This document shows positions 51,465 to 63,510 of a stretch of DNA of 64,000 nucleotides, one piece after another. A program made the position numbers and the translations under genes. The notes beneath the pieces were generated by a model. That model saw only the letters and a program-made list of their open reading frames with translations, did not search any database and was not told the DNA's origin. The first letter of the stretch is position 1, and every line of letters begins with the position of its first letter. This DNA is from Protonemura montana (lineage: Eukaryota; Arthropoda; Insecta; Plecoptera; Nemouridae). The stretch lies in the NCBI GenBank assembly GCA_947568835.1, contig OX387606.1, positions 19,439,940 to 19,503,939 of the forward strand, in the 5' to 3' direction.

Positions 51465-54400
51465 TTACTTGCCGAGGATGATCTTGCGAGACGAGCCCAT
51501 GCTTTGTCCAGCTTGTGTGGCTCCCTTGTTCTGTCCGGCCTGCAGACCGATGATGGTCTTCCCGGCGTTGAGCTGCTCATCGGTAAAGTCCCGCTTGCAC
51601 TCCTCGCTGGGACGTGGTCCCAGGTAGGGTCCTTGCCACTCGGAGTGTCGGTATGTCTGCAGGGAATAGATTTAGGATTCAAAAACAACCCGGGTAATTT
51701 TGGACATCTCTTGAGTATCAAAATAGATGTCATGGACCAATATTACAGCGATTGCGTCCGAAATTGGGGGTGTGTACAGCTGAGGATTCTTATCTGCAGG
51801 ACGATTCTGTTAAGTGGAGTTTTCTAGAAATGTCGTTATGATCCCCAGTCGGATTTTCAGAAAAAGATTCTTTAAAGCAATGGCTAGATTTTTTCCTTAC
51901 TGTTGCAAGTTTTTCTATTAAAACATTGCTTTAAAACGTGTGTCTCTGTGTGTTTGATTGGAATTTTTCCCAACTGTTTTATTTTATTTTTTTATTTTAT
52001 TTATTATTTAAGTCTAGGAATTCCTACTCTGTTGTAATACAGAGGAATGTACAGACTATACTATATTATAAGATATAAAAATATTAAAAAAAAAAAAAAA
52101 AAATGAATAATAACTTCTTATGGAAATAGAAAAGGAAAAAATAATAATAATAATAATGCATGTCAATTATAATGGAAACAAATAATAAAAGCACTGATCA
52201 TAATAATATTAATAAGTGTAAAACTAATAAAACTATAAGTAACCTAACCAAACTAAGGTCAGGTACCTACATTTCTATTAAATACTAAAGATAAATTAAT
52301 GAATTGTAATAATAATGAACTTCATTAAATAATAAAAGCACACATAATAATAATATTAATAATAATAATAATAATAATAATAAAACTATAAGTAACCTAA
52401 CCAAATTCAGGTAGTATCGCCTACAATCACTGTTTGTGCAAAGTTCTAAATCCGAAACATGCCAACATCTGGAAGTTTTTACGATTTGATAGGCCATAAA
52501 GTTGGGCTATTTAAATCTAAAACAACCAATCAAGCGTCTGTGTTTCTGCACGAAGAATTGCATAAACAAATCGCGTGGACTGCGCTTTCGTTCGACGGGC
52601 AAGGTTGTGAGAATTGCATGTCGTCCTTACCGTCCTGCCGAGGGCGAACAGGGTGGTGGTCACTTGGGAGACGTCCTTCTTTTCCCAAAGGTCGACCGTC
52701 TGGAAGACGTCAACGTCGTTCACTCCGTACGCCTTCAGAGCTCGCTGGAATCTGAGAGGGTGCAAGAAAATTAAAACTCTCAAACGACTCGCAGTTTCAA
52801 ACATGAAGTCTGATTTTTCGCTAAATTTGTCAAAGGCGAGTCGTTTTTGAGTTATTTATGGTTCGCGGCGAAGTGTTATGAAAATATGTTCTTGGCATAT
52901 TTTTCACTCGACCATGTCAATGTAATTTGTCAAATCACACCAAAATATATCTGAAACGTCATTCCAAGAGTGCCAAAATCTTCTTCGGAGGTTTTGCCCA
53001 AAGAAACGGCGGGTGTTCATAATTATCACGTTCATGGCATTTCAGATTTTATTAATTAAAGGCGTAGCTCTCGTGTTTTTACTTTTTATCAAATTCGTTC
53101 GAAGTTTATTAATATCGTGACATTTCAAATTCGGCTATTGCGGCTCAACTCTCAATTCCGCTTAATTCGTTTACGCCAAATATCCACCGGCCTATTACTT
53201 TGATCAAATAGCCTGGACATTTTCCAGAAGATTAAGGGACGAATGTATGATAATTCTTGCCAAATTTTCGCCACACTTTTCTCGAAATAAATTCTACCAC
53301 ATGACCTTCTACTTTTCGTAACAATTTCACATCTTAAATCTGACGTTGAATTATTGTGGCGCTTTCAAAAAACTGTCTAGTGAAAGGAAACATGTGATTC
53401 CCTACTGGAAAATCTCTCTGGGGCAGTGAGGCGAGGCATTGAGCTACAGCGGGACTCTGGCCAAAATTGTCACTCTAACCAAACAGGTGGCTAAAAGTGT
53501 CAACTTGAGCGACTTGGCAGAGAATGCCGGGAAGCAATGTGTTGAAAAACAAAGACACTGTCAATTCCTTAACGCCTCAGAAGAATAAGATCGCGAAATC
53601 TCCACGTTGTCTGCAATCGTACGCCTTGCTCGTTTTATTTCGTTTTATTTTGCATTTCATTCATGCCAGGTTGTTTCAAGCAGAATACTTCTTACCATTC
53701 ACAGAAAGTTTAGGCCTGCGGTGTTGTAAAGTGCTGGCAAAATCGAAGACTGATATAGAAATCAAAGTTCGCGTAAAGTGGGAGCGTTATGTTTGAATTT
53801 TTTCACAATAATCAAGGATTTTAATTTCTTGTGCACTTATTTCCTCAAAAGTTCCATTTCCTCTACTCCCGTTTCATGAGCACATTAATTACCCTAGATT
53901 AAATTTTTCTCAGTTGTATTTCCAAATAACATCGAGTCTTTAAGAATGCTAGGTTTAAATCTTTCACTAGAACTGATGTCAACTTTCTTCTACTCAACTC
54001 ATAAGACGCCATCAGAAGTTTCTGTTAGAATCACCATGAGACCAATTGGCGTTTGATTCTATAGAATATATTTTGCTGTTAGAAAGACAGGAAAACTAGC
54101 GATACAATTCTCCTCCTGATTTTAACTACTCACAAGTTGATGTTCTCCATCATCTTGAACTGTCCACCGGACGAGTTGATTTTAGCGACCGATCCGGGGG
54201 ATATCTTGTTCATCAGCTCGCAGAGGACCTGACCATCCCGAAGGACGTCCTCGTACGCCTCGCCGGGAGGGAATCGCTTGCCGATGACGGTCTCGATCCA
54301 CGTCTGGGCCTCCTTCTCCTGGTTGGCATCACGCTTTCCCGCCAACTGTAGGGCAAGAGCAAGACGATTTGTTAGCTAATTAAACCTGGACTTAAAGCTG

Positions 54401-54747
54401 CAAGGTTCTTGCTGCACTTCATGTCAGTATTTAGGCAGTTTCAGTGAAAGCAAATAATTTCAATAAAATACATAAAACTGTATTAAAAATTTGAAATTTT
54501 GAAACTTTTCTAAAAATATTTTTGTAGAGGAAAATGCTTTTACTCGCATTTCTTTTTGGCGTTTCATTAAAATTCCTTCAGTCCAAACAACAGACAAGAT
54601 TACGTTTTAGAAGTTCACTATCATAATTTTCCCAATAAAAGATTTGAAAATCGCGACAAGTCGTTAATTCAATGGCAAACATTGCTGTCATCCTGTTCGC
54701 ACATAGCAAACGCTTACCTTGGCTCTGACTTGTCTTTCAAGTGACAT
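51465..54747 (-). CDS. Mp20: Muscle protein 20 (transgelin/calponin family), complete, 4 exons
   Basis: This is an actin-associated muscle protein (insect Mp20, transgelin family). Exons in transcript order: 54747-54718, 54345-54134, 52751-52631, 51656-51465. Phases agree and the product is 184 residues, the same length as fly Mp20. The start MSLERQVRAK is followed by a calponin-homology domain at about residues 20-121 (AQTWIETVIGKRFP, LRDGQVLCELMNKISPG, MMENINLFQRALKAYGV, DLWEKKDVSQVTTTLFALG). A calponin-like repeat follows at 157-181 (IGLQAGQNKGATQAGQSMG). The end is RKIILGK. Codons are strongly GC-biased relative to the introns, consistent with high expression. The first coding exon has only ten codons, which automated prediction easily misses. 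Confidence 0.95.
52181..52424. repeat. Local direct duplication with (TAA)n, Mp20 intron 3
   Basis: The sequence from aataataaaagcac through taatattaata and aataaaactataagtaacc to the end word ctac occurs twice (52181-52270 and 52328-52424). The second copy is expanded by extra TAA units. Upstream, 51985-52105, is a low-complexity T-rich/A-rich piece ending in an 18-base A run. This resembles the tail of a LINE or SINE retroposon that has been duplicated by slippage. No open frame is present. Confidence 0.6.
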
Positions 54748-54813
54748 ATTGGTGGCTTGGCTTGCGGCTGCTGCTTCAAGTTTTCAGGTGGCGTCGATGG
54801 CGTCTTTCGGTGC

Positions 54814-54848
54814 ACTGATGGCCTCAGCGTCCATACCGAGGGCTTAAA
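54814..54848 (-). promoter_or_regulatory. Core promoter of Mp20: TATA-like box and initiator
   Basis: On the minus strand a TATA-like word TTTAAG (54848-54843) is followed about 30 bases later by the arthropod initiator TCAGT (54818-54814), predicting a start near 54816. The 5' UTR would be about 69 bases, ending accaatATG. Two GGCGTC words in the UTR (plus strand, about 54789 and 54799) and an upstream CRE half-site near 54912 accompany it. A functional muscle element was not identified with confidence. Confidence 0.5.
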
Positions 54849-54849
54849 T

Positions 54850-55561
54850 GGCGCCGCGACGCTCCAAGAATAGCCGTGATTCGCGGCCCCCTTCCATGCG
54901 ACGCCAGATTACGTCACATTATGCACGCCAGTTATTGGAAAGATGGATATCTGCGTGGTGGCGAGAGTTCGGGAATGTTCCAATTGTTGGTGACGTTTCT
55001 CGTGAGACTTTTGGATGCGAATAGATAATGCGGGGAATCCGTGGGATGTCGTGGGACGCAGGTGGGCGAAACCTGGGCCTATTAATTGATATTTTAAGAC
55101 CTAACGCAGTTAATGGTTCATGGTTTAATAGTGAAAGAGGAGAAGAAGAACACTACTTTTAATTCTTATAGTTTCTTACACGTGTCTTTTTTCCGTCGTA
55201 GCCAACGAACAGTGTCAAAATAACACAAAATTCCTCCAGTTTTCCGTTAAGAGCAACTACCCATGAGTTAAAAATCAAATATCGTCTGCTTGCATTGAAC
55301 CTGTCGACAGGCCGTTACATACACACATTTACAAATCTTAAATCTTTCCTTTCTATTTTGGTTGAGACTGAGAGTTTGTAATTAAATGTCCTGTACATTT
55401 TCTCGTGGATCTGCAAAAGCAACAAAAAACCAGCTTCTAGTTCAGTGTCATTGAAACTCGAATTCATTATTTGAACATTATATGTTCTTTTTTTCGAAAC
55501 AATCACTTCGCTTGATTGAGCTCCACAAGCCGCGCTCGGGACAACTGAACGCTCCAGCTGT
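54850..55561. other. Mp20 upstream region and receptor gene 3' flank
   Basis: Nearest to Mp20 this holds GC-rich promoter-proximal sequence (54840-54960, including atgcgacgcca and tacgtca). Beyond about 55.1 kb it is AT-rich and presumably the 3' UTR of the receptor gene. No coding exon is recognisable before 55562. Confidence 0.4.
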
Positions 55562-58500
55562 TCAAGCTGCGTATTGAAAGAGGAACGCCGACGGTGGCTG
55601 AACGGGAACCAGCTTGGAGCGCCCGTCATGTGCGATAACCAGGACGTAGTCCCGCCCGTTGATAGTTTTTCTCTGGCCAAACGCCTTGCTGTCGGCGATC
55701 TTCCTGGAGAACGCCGGGATTACCGGTTGCGTCCTTTCAGTGGTCCACACGCCTTCTTCGAGGTTTGCTGTCTTCCCCGATGCCAGGCAAAGTCGCCATT
55801 GGCGGTAAGCAACCTCTCCTGGATCACAAAAAGCAGGTTGATGTTAACTTTGAAAATTTGAAATTAAGTTTTGGCGAATGTCTGGATAGAAAAAAATATC
55901 AGTATTTTAGCTAATAAGTTCAAAAATGTTATGAACCCTCAGTCCCATATTTTGAATCCTTATAGTTGAAGGTAAACCAATTCGCCTCGAAAAAGTGCCT
56001 TGATTGTTTTGGTGGACCTCAAAACATTTTGTCTTCAAATATCTTCCAGTTCAGAGAGATTCTCTATCGTACTCATTGGTGATGGACTTTCAACTATCTC
56101 AGAATTTCCCTGGAATAATCACAAAAAGACGCAGAAAATTAACAGCCTGGTTTTGGTTTCCAGCATCGAGCCATCGGAGCTAAGTAGCTTACAGATCGAA
56201 TTCTTCCTGCATGAATTGGTATTCGTTTTGCGATTTGTTCTAGCACTACTTGGGGAAATCAGATATTTTAGCTGTTTATAAACGGCTTCTGAGACCTGGA
56301 TTTTGAAACGTGCTAACAATCAGATGTACAGCAATAATTTCATTTGATTTCGGCACGCGCACATAAACGCTCGTCTGAAGCGGAATGTCAAATCCAACAA
56401 ATATTTGAAACTTTGCCATCAACAAAGCAGGATTTTCCCCACGAAGATTCTGAGTCAAAGCTGTGAGTGGCCCAGCTATTAAGACCATGCATGAAATTGG
56501 GTCGACCCCTTCGATTCACTCATCCCAGCAACTCAAGTCAATTGATGCGAACCGAGGAACACCGTGGCGGCGACCACGAACCCAGCGACCACCACCGTGT
56601 AGGTCATTCGGAGGTCGGCGTTTTGCAGCTTGCGTTCGTTGCTGCCGAGGTCCAGAGGGCAGATCTGGCTCTCTGGCAGTCCTTCCCGAAGCAGGTGCTT
56701 TACGATGCCGCTCTCCACCAGCGAGCTCAGTCTATTCAAGGACAAAGGGCACCTTAAGAATCTCACCTTGGCACGGGCGAACTAGTCCCAACATTTCCTT
56801 ACGAAAACGCAATAACCTGACTTTCAACCTCACGAGCGATTAACGTAGTGTAATGATGAATTTAACAAGCCGCCATTTTTCTATCCCTTCGTTACTTCTA
56901 CCGCTTCAGCCTTTGCTTGTGGCTCTTGACAATTATTTCAATTCGGAGTCTCACACTGGATTAAAAAGTGCCGCCAAGCTGCTGTTAAATGGAAACCCGA
57001 AGCCGACGCTGTGGAAGAGGAAGCTTTTCGGGGTGACCACGAAAGTACACCGTTTGCTCTCCTCGATGTTCGCCTTCGACTTGTTCAGGTAGTCGCGAAA
57101 CATCAGGTGGTCGATAGAACGCTTCTCCCGTAGGAACACCACGTTGGCTGCAACGGAATGCCAACCGGTTAACCTTGAAAGTCGTCGATCCGAAGTAAAT
57201 TTTTATGATTGCGTTGACATCATCTTACATTTTCCGACTGTGATCAGGATCTCCTCGTCGGACTCGTCGAGAAACTGCCCGATGTTCTGGTTGACAGACT
57301 TGTTCAAAAAGCTGAACTCTTCGTGTTTCTAAAGGATATTAGATCAACGTAAAAACCATGGCTTCAATTTAAATTTCAGTTAATTTGCTGAAAGGTAGTA
57401 TCAAAAAACGTACACTGCAATGTCGAAAACATTAAAAAAAATACATGGGAAATATTTAAATGTGTTTTGCACAAATCCTGGAACGGCATCACTTGATAAC
57501 TTTTCTTACGCTCTAAGGAAGCGGCATTTACTGGCTGTGCCAAGGATTTTATACTGAACGAGATGTGTTTAGAGAAGTTAGGGCCAAGGTTTCAAAAAAA
57601 GCTAAATCTAGCCAATCCGCGTAAGTGCGACCTGACCGTGATGATATGCTGAATAGCGCCGCCCCTGTGCGCCACCCATCGGTAGGAACCCTGGACCAAG
57701 TCCTTGGCGCCCTGGATCGGCAGCGTGAATCGGGATAGCGTGAGGAACGCCGTCAGGTTGGCCGTGTAGAACGCGGTCAGGATGGTGATGAAGATCCACC
57801 ACGTGGCAAACAGCAACCGCGAGGAATCTGCGAGCGACCATTACAGTCACCAAGTAGCATTCCCTTGCAACGAGAATGAAGTGCTAGGAAGTGGTTTCTG
57901 GCTGGAGTAACCAGCTTACTAATAACCTCACAAGTCACAGTAATTAGAAGAACAAATTAATGGAACATTATGTTTCAATAATAACTTTGAATGAGATTTT
58001 TTTGGAGGTCTGGGTCTCAATTAAACCCCTTCTTCATCCCTTTGGATAATCAGAATTTGCACTAGAAAATGCTGCCTATAATTTTGAAGGATCACTTATC
58101 AGTTGTCACAATATCGCTCAACAACTTTAGCCAATCAAAGTAAAGACTTTTTTCAGTGTAAACGAAATTCCCATTTCCGTGCGGCTCTACGTATAGAAAC
58201 CTTGCTCTCCTCCAAGGCCTTGGATGCAATCAAACCAATCAATTCCATCAATTTCAACCAATCAAATGCTTCCCAATTCTCCAATTTCGTTGGATTCGCG
58301 AACTTGTGATTTGCTGTTACTTCTATGGGACAAACGCCAAGCTCCGAAACGTCGCTTACTATAAAAAAAAAAAAAAACCTTCTAACTGCAAAAATGGTAA
58401 ATTGATAATAATAGAATGTTGATAGACCGCCTATTAGCGTAAAACGAGCTTTTTACATTTTATCAGGGAATACATATTAGTTTTATGCATTAGACAAATT

Positions 58501-61500
58501 AGTCTTGTCCATTAGTGTCAAAAAGAATTGTGTCGCTTCGCACACGTGTGTGTATGCTTTTATGCTTATTATTGGGTACGAAACGGCGCGAGGAAAAGTA
58601 TCGTTGAACGTTTTCAAAGTGCATTTAATAGCTTTTTAATAACATTGTACAACCGTTCTCGCCGACTATTGTGTGTGCATTCGTGTCCAATGTAAAATGG
58701 TAAAACACTCCTTCTCGAAAATTGCACAGCTTGAGTTTACTTCGCAATGAAATAAACTAGCACACCGCAGTCCATTATCTTTGTGCTTAAAATACAAAGC
58801 ATGTCGATATTAAAATGGTCAACTTTATGCGATGCATAATATCCTGGCAACGATGCGACATTCTTGACACAATATCCGTGCAATTGGTAATTTGGTGCCC
58901 TTTGCATTGTGCCATTAGCGCGTTGTTTATTCCACATAATAATCAGTCGACAACGTACAAATATTTGTGCAAGTCTTGAATATCGACATTTGGGGAGACA
59001 TTGTTCCCATAACAATAGCGTCGTTTTTCTCTGGGGGTGGGGTAAAGGCGACGAGCTGACTTTTATTCACCATGTGTAAAATACACATGCGATGAACGGT
59101 GCCGCTATTAAGCTTGCCACCGCGTCGAAGTGACCAATGAACGGCAAGCAAACAATTCGGTTCGCTTAATGTCAATGTCTGACGGGCATGAGATTACACC
59201 TGCCCGCGCGGGGGGACCATTGAGACCGGTAAAATGCCGTGGATCGAAATCGATCGTGTGGTAGTTAAAAACATGCGAGAGATAACAAGCACGAGCGACA
59301 ATCGGTATAAAAATATTAAAGAACTTGTGTGTTTTATACTTTGTAATAATCAGAGATACTATCTACTAAGTTTGTAGACGTTGATCCTGAACCTTGACTA
59401 TACAATTTGCACTTTGTAGATGGTTCAAACTGTCTTTTTTTTTCTAGCTTATTTTTTCACTTCTTTGAAAGTGGTTTAAGAAGGAACGTTTTCTTTCCGT
59501 CTCATCTCAAAAGAACAGTTTTCCATGCTAAAAATGCCTAGTACAAAAAATCCCTTGACCCTTCAGATTCTTGTCTTTCCATCATCCTTAAAAGAGAAAA
59601 GTACGTTCGGTCAAATCGTAACAGCAACCCAGATATTTTTAGAACTACAGCCCTTGCTACTAAGTTTATTAAATGTGCAAGCTGATCTTACAATATCGTT
59701 GTTCACTGCACCTACTTCTGGTAAAAAAATCAGAAAAACTAACCAAGCGATTGTCGAAGAAGTTATGTGAAAACTGCTAATGTTTTCCCGACTTCCAAAC
59801 CAATACCTCGAACGCTCAGGCCTATTACGAAGCGCCCTCACCGCTAGAGTCAAAAGATATCTTTAGTTATCTGCATCTTACCACTGATCGGATTCAAGAC
59901 GGAGCCCTGCTTCATTAGCGCCCCGTAGACGAACCAGATGCACGAGTCAACCGGGTAGATCCTGGTGAGCCTCTCGCTGCCTCTGCAGAGTCGCACGCGA
60001 ATAAGGATGATCAGGTAGATGATAGGACCGACCAGGATCAAGGATATGAGGATCAGCACCCAGACAGTAGTGTCGAAGGGTGCAAGGAGGCCGGATCCAG
60101 AGGCTGAGTCGCGAGGGCGTTTCATGAGCACCACCCACTCGGACTCGGAGAGCGCCACCGAGTACTGGATCAACGACGAGTACTCGGTAAAGATAGGGAG
60201 GAAGGTGGCGGCCATGTCTGCCTCCTAGAAACGGAATGGTTCACCTTAGCTTAACTTTGATAAAACTTGGTCACATTACGAAAATAGTTCAAAACATATT
60301 TCTGGAATTGTGATTTTTAAGTGCCAATCGGGAGCCTGACCATATAATTAAAAACTGGTTTCTTATTCCAGGAAATAATTGGATCTGCGAGCGACGAGTA
60401 CTCGGTAAACATGGGGAGGAAGGCGACGACCATGTCTATCTGGAGCTGAACATGATAAGTATTAAAGCTACGCCCTTATAGTAGCCATAACGTATAGCTT
60501 GTCCTGACGGGCCTTTCGCTTTGAAATACACTTGCATGCTTCAATTCTGTGTGTGGGCTGCAATTGATCACATATCTTACATGTGTCGATGTCCACATGT
60601 CATTTTCAGACCAACCCCCTTACATTTCCTCTCGCCTCGAATCTCTGTGCTGCAGGTTGTATTGGCCCCCAACAAACCACCTACCCCGCTCCGAAGAAGG
60701 CCGACTACCCCCGACTCAGCGTCGCCCATAATGTTCTCGGGCGGCACCACGACCTTGTACCGGAAGCCAAACTTCTCCTGCAGGATGTGCAGGAACTCAA
60801 ACGCGATACCCTGCCCGACGGCGTTGTTTTCCGAGTCGTGTGTCACCCTCGTCAGCGAGTCCTGGAGGGTGGCGATCTTCAGTGTCTGTCCGCTTAGCAG
60901 CTTCGGCTCGCGGAGGATGCATACGTCTTCAATGGTCACGGGCTCGCCGTCTGCAAACGTGGAAACCTCAGGTTGCACGCCATAGCCGGTTTGGCGCGCC
61001 GGAAACACAGGTTCTCGTCAGATCACCGAGGTTGAGCAACATTGCTCTGGGTCGGGTATTAGGCGGGTGACCATTATACGCAAGACACATTGTGTTTGGT
61101 AGAGAGGTTGGAGAGATCGAAAAATAATAACACCTATACACAGAAGTTTCACTCTTTCTTTATGAACCTCTCGACAGCATAGATTCGTGGAAGAACCCTG
61201 TTCTAGTTTCTTCAACCGACCCCTAGGTGCTCGTTGACAGGAGTACGCCACGAGGTTGGCACCGGGTTTTCCTCCCTCTTCTTTACGCTAGGTGAGGTTC
61301 GTCGACCTCTACACATTCACCGACCCCATAAAACTAGTGTAATGTGGCCACAGTTGACAAAAGAGTGCGACGACAGTCACCACAAATCAAGTAATCAAAA
61401 TCAGAAAACAATTGCAGTAGTTGACAACCAAAAGAAATAGGTCACAATTTTGTGCAGAAATGTTCTCTGTTTATTGCTTTTGTGTTTTCAATTTTATTTC

Positions 61501-62193
61501 ACGTTATGATTTGACGGTGAGATGAGGTGTTCTATTTTTTTAATCCAACAAGACGGCAATATGGTATGTAGATTTTGATTTGATTGATGAATGTGATGTT
61601 ATTTATATTATTCCAAAAACCAACAAAAGTAAACTAGCCACTAGAATATGTGTTGTTAACTTCCTAGTTGTGGTTCGTGTTTTCCCCCAAAACTTGGGAC
61701 TGTAGATTCCATACAAGTTTACAACCCAAATCAGAAAATTCTGATTTTCATGACAGAAAAAATGTGGGATGTCCATAAATGACGTTTTGGTCCAAATCTG
61801 CACCTCAAGTCCCATTTTTCAGACAAGATTTAAAATAGCAATGATGCAATTTTTCTATCCTGGCAGCCGACAAACGAGCATGTTAGTACAAAAACTATCA
61901 ACTCGTTCGCTCGTCAGCAAATCCATCAATCACGTGAATCATCCGTGGCCACCCACAGTATTTCTAATAAAACTCCACCACTATTCAGTCTCAATACTCA
62001 ACACCTTTCTAAAAGAATTCTTTTAGAAAAAAAAAAAAAAGTTCCTGACTAAGCAAATGTTTTAAAATGCACTTTATACATATTGTACTTAAAAAATCAT
62101 ACCTTCGTTTGTGGCAATGGAGGTATTGTCCCTGGGATAATTGCTGCACACGCCGATAAGTAAAAGTTGCACTAGTTCCATGGATCCTGCCAT
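55562..62193 (-). CDS. Ir93a: Variant ionotropic receptor, Ir93a type, 8 exons, short N-terminus
   Basis: This is a ligand-gated cation channel subunit of the arthropod IR family; Ir93a acts with Ir25a in hygro- and thermosensation. Exons: 62193-62103, 60950-60685, 60224-59882, 57827-57637, 57328-57229, 57147-56955, 56731-56553, 55818-55562; 539 residues, phases consistent. A signal-like start (MELVQLLLIGVCS) leads to S1 (LKIATLQDS, GEADMAATFLP). TM1 is at about 173-195. The pore loop WFVYGALMKQGS at 216-227 is followed by TM2 LLFATWWIFITILTAFYTAN at 239-262. S2 follows, with LVESGIVKHLLREGLPE and ICPLDLG as in Ir93a. TM3 is at 437-454, with an 85-residue tail ending SAFLFQYAA. Known Ir93a proteins are near 870 residues; the N-terminal domain is not seen here. 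Two donors are weak: GTCAGG after 57637 and GTTCGC after 56553. Reading through the latter would stop at 56533. Confidence 0.75.
60392..60436 (-). pseudogene. Duplicated fragment of receptor exon 3
   Basis: On the minus strand, 45 bases match the start of exon 3 (60218-60174) at 40 positions and encode DMVVAFLPMFTEYSS, against DMAATFLPIFTEYSS in the real exon. A usable acceptor (ttcagctccag) precedes it, but the similarity ends after the second TCG. The frame then runs to a stop without a credible donor, and TM1 and the pore are absent. It is a dead duplicate or at most a premature-termination exon in intron 2. Confidence 0.7.
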
Positions 62194-63510
62194 TGTCAGT
62201 AGTCTTCCTGGGCGCCCGGCAACTGTCTTTCCAATTTTCAACCCACAGTCGCTCTTTTGGCTAACTAACAAAACCACTACCAAAAACCGTGATCAGCTAT
62301 CAGGAATTGAATCAATCAGATAAATTGCCATTTTGTACGCAGGAAAAGCGATGTAATTTTTTCCATTTACCTAATGATGAAACACCTTTCGACAACCAAT
62401 TTGTTTCGTGTGAATTATTAATACACTTTGTTTGGGTTTTTTTTTAATATTCTACGTCAGACGTGACTTTATTTTATTAATTGGCTTTTGTTTCAATAAA
62501 CAGACTGTCGAGTCGACATTATGGCATGTGTGTTCTCGCAACGAACCGGCAACGAGACACTGGCAAAATCACCACTGAAATAAAACAGAGAACTGTTAGC
62601 GTCCATGTCACTTTACCAGCCACGCACTAAAGGGAACATGCGCGAACTGCCCACCATTGCGCACGTGAGACCACGTCGCATAGGACCACCCTTGGCTGAA
62701 TACAATTTTTCACAATCTGTAATTTATATCGACAGGACTGACCAGACCGAACTCTATTATATTTTATTTACCGGTGCGTTGATAAATTGCCGTCTACGTT
62801 GTATGATTATTTGAATACACATCGCGAGTCAAAGTTCGGCAATTACTACTGATTGATCGAGAAGGAATCGTGGAATTGAATCGTTTTCAAGTCAATGGCT
62901 CCGATTGATCAATGCGATGTCCGAGCATGGTCCGAGAAAGAAAACGTGGTCCTCACGAAAGAGCTGAAAAACCTCAAAAAAGTTATAAGCCCATGGTCAA
63001 AGTTGTCTATGGAAAAATAAACAGTCTTCTTTCGAACATTTCTTTATTTTATTTTCCGTTTCCTCCCAATTTTAAAACAAATGAACCTTCTTAAAGATAA
63101 AAAATGTAAATTCCAATCTTTTGATTCGAAAAAACGCCGAGCTCGAGCCATAGGCGACTTTGTTAATTCGATAGAATCCATAGCCCCATGGTAACCGCAG
63201 TAAATTGACTCAAACAAAAACAAAAACACATTTCGCCTTCGCCCAAACTCGAAATGTGTAATCGCTAAGCTTTGATCGTGAATATCTTAGTGTCAATTTA
63301 CTCATCGAAATAAATGTTTGTGTAAGATAATTAGAGAAAACGAAGGAACAGTGCCAGCTAACCAGTTACCTGCACCGCGTCTAATGCGCCATTGACATTG
63401 CGTATCCTGGATAATTGTAAGCATAAATTATTAACATCTTACGTGAATCCACATCAATATTGTTTTACAGTGAATAAATATTTCTCTAGTGAAACTGGCC
63501 AAGCTCGAAG
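62194..63510. other. Intergenic region between head-to-head genes
   Basis: This 1.3-kb region separates the start of the Ir93a-like gene (minus) from the start of the LRR gene (plus) and must hold both promoters unless further 5' exons exist. No TATA box or initiator was convincing. A stretch near 62395-62540 is AT-rich with T runs. No coding sequence for a receptor N-terminal domain was found here. Confidence 0.4.

Noticed and set aside
53524-53796. Plus-strand ORF inside the Mp20 intron between 52752 and 54133
   Set aside because: Ninety codons with no motif, no splice partners and position antisense to a well-defined gene.
60577-60684. Continuation of receptor exon 2 past 60685
   Set aside because: After the donor GTAGGT the frame loses similarity to ionotropic receptors, while splicing to 60224 restores the standard GEADMA motif in phase.
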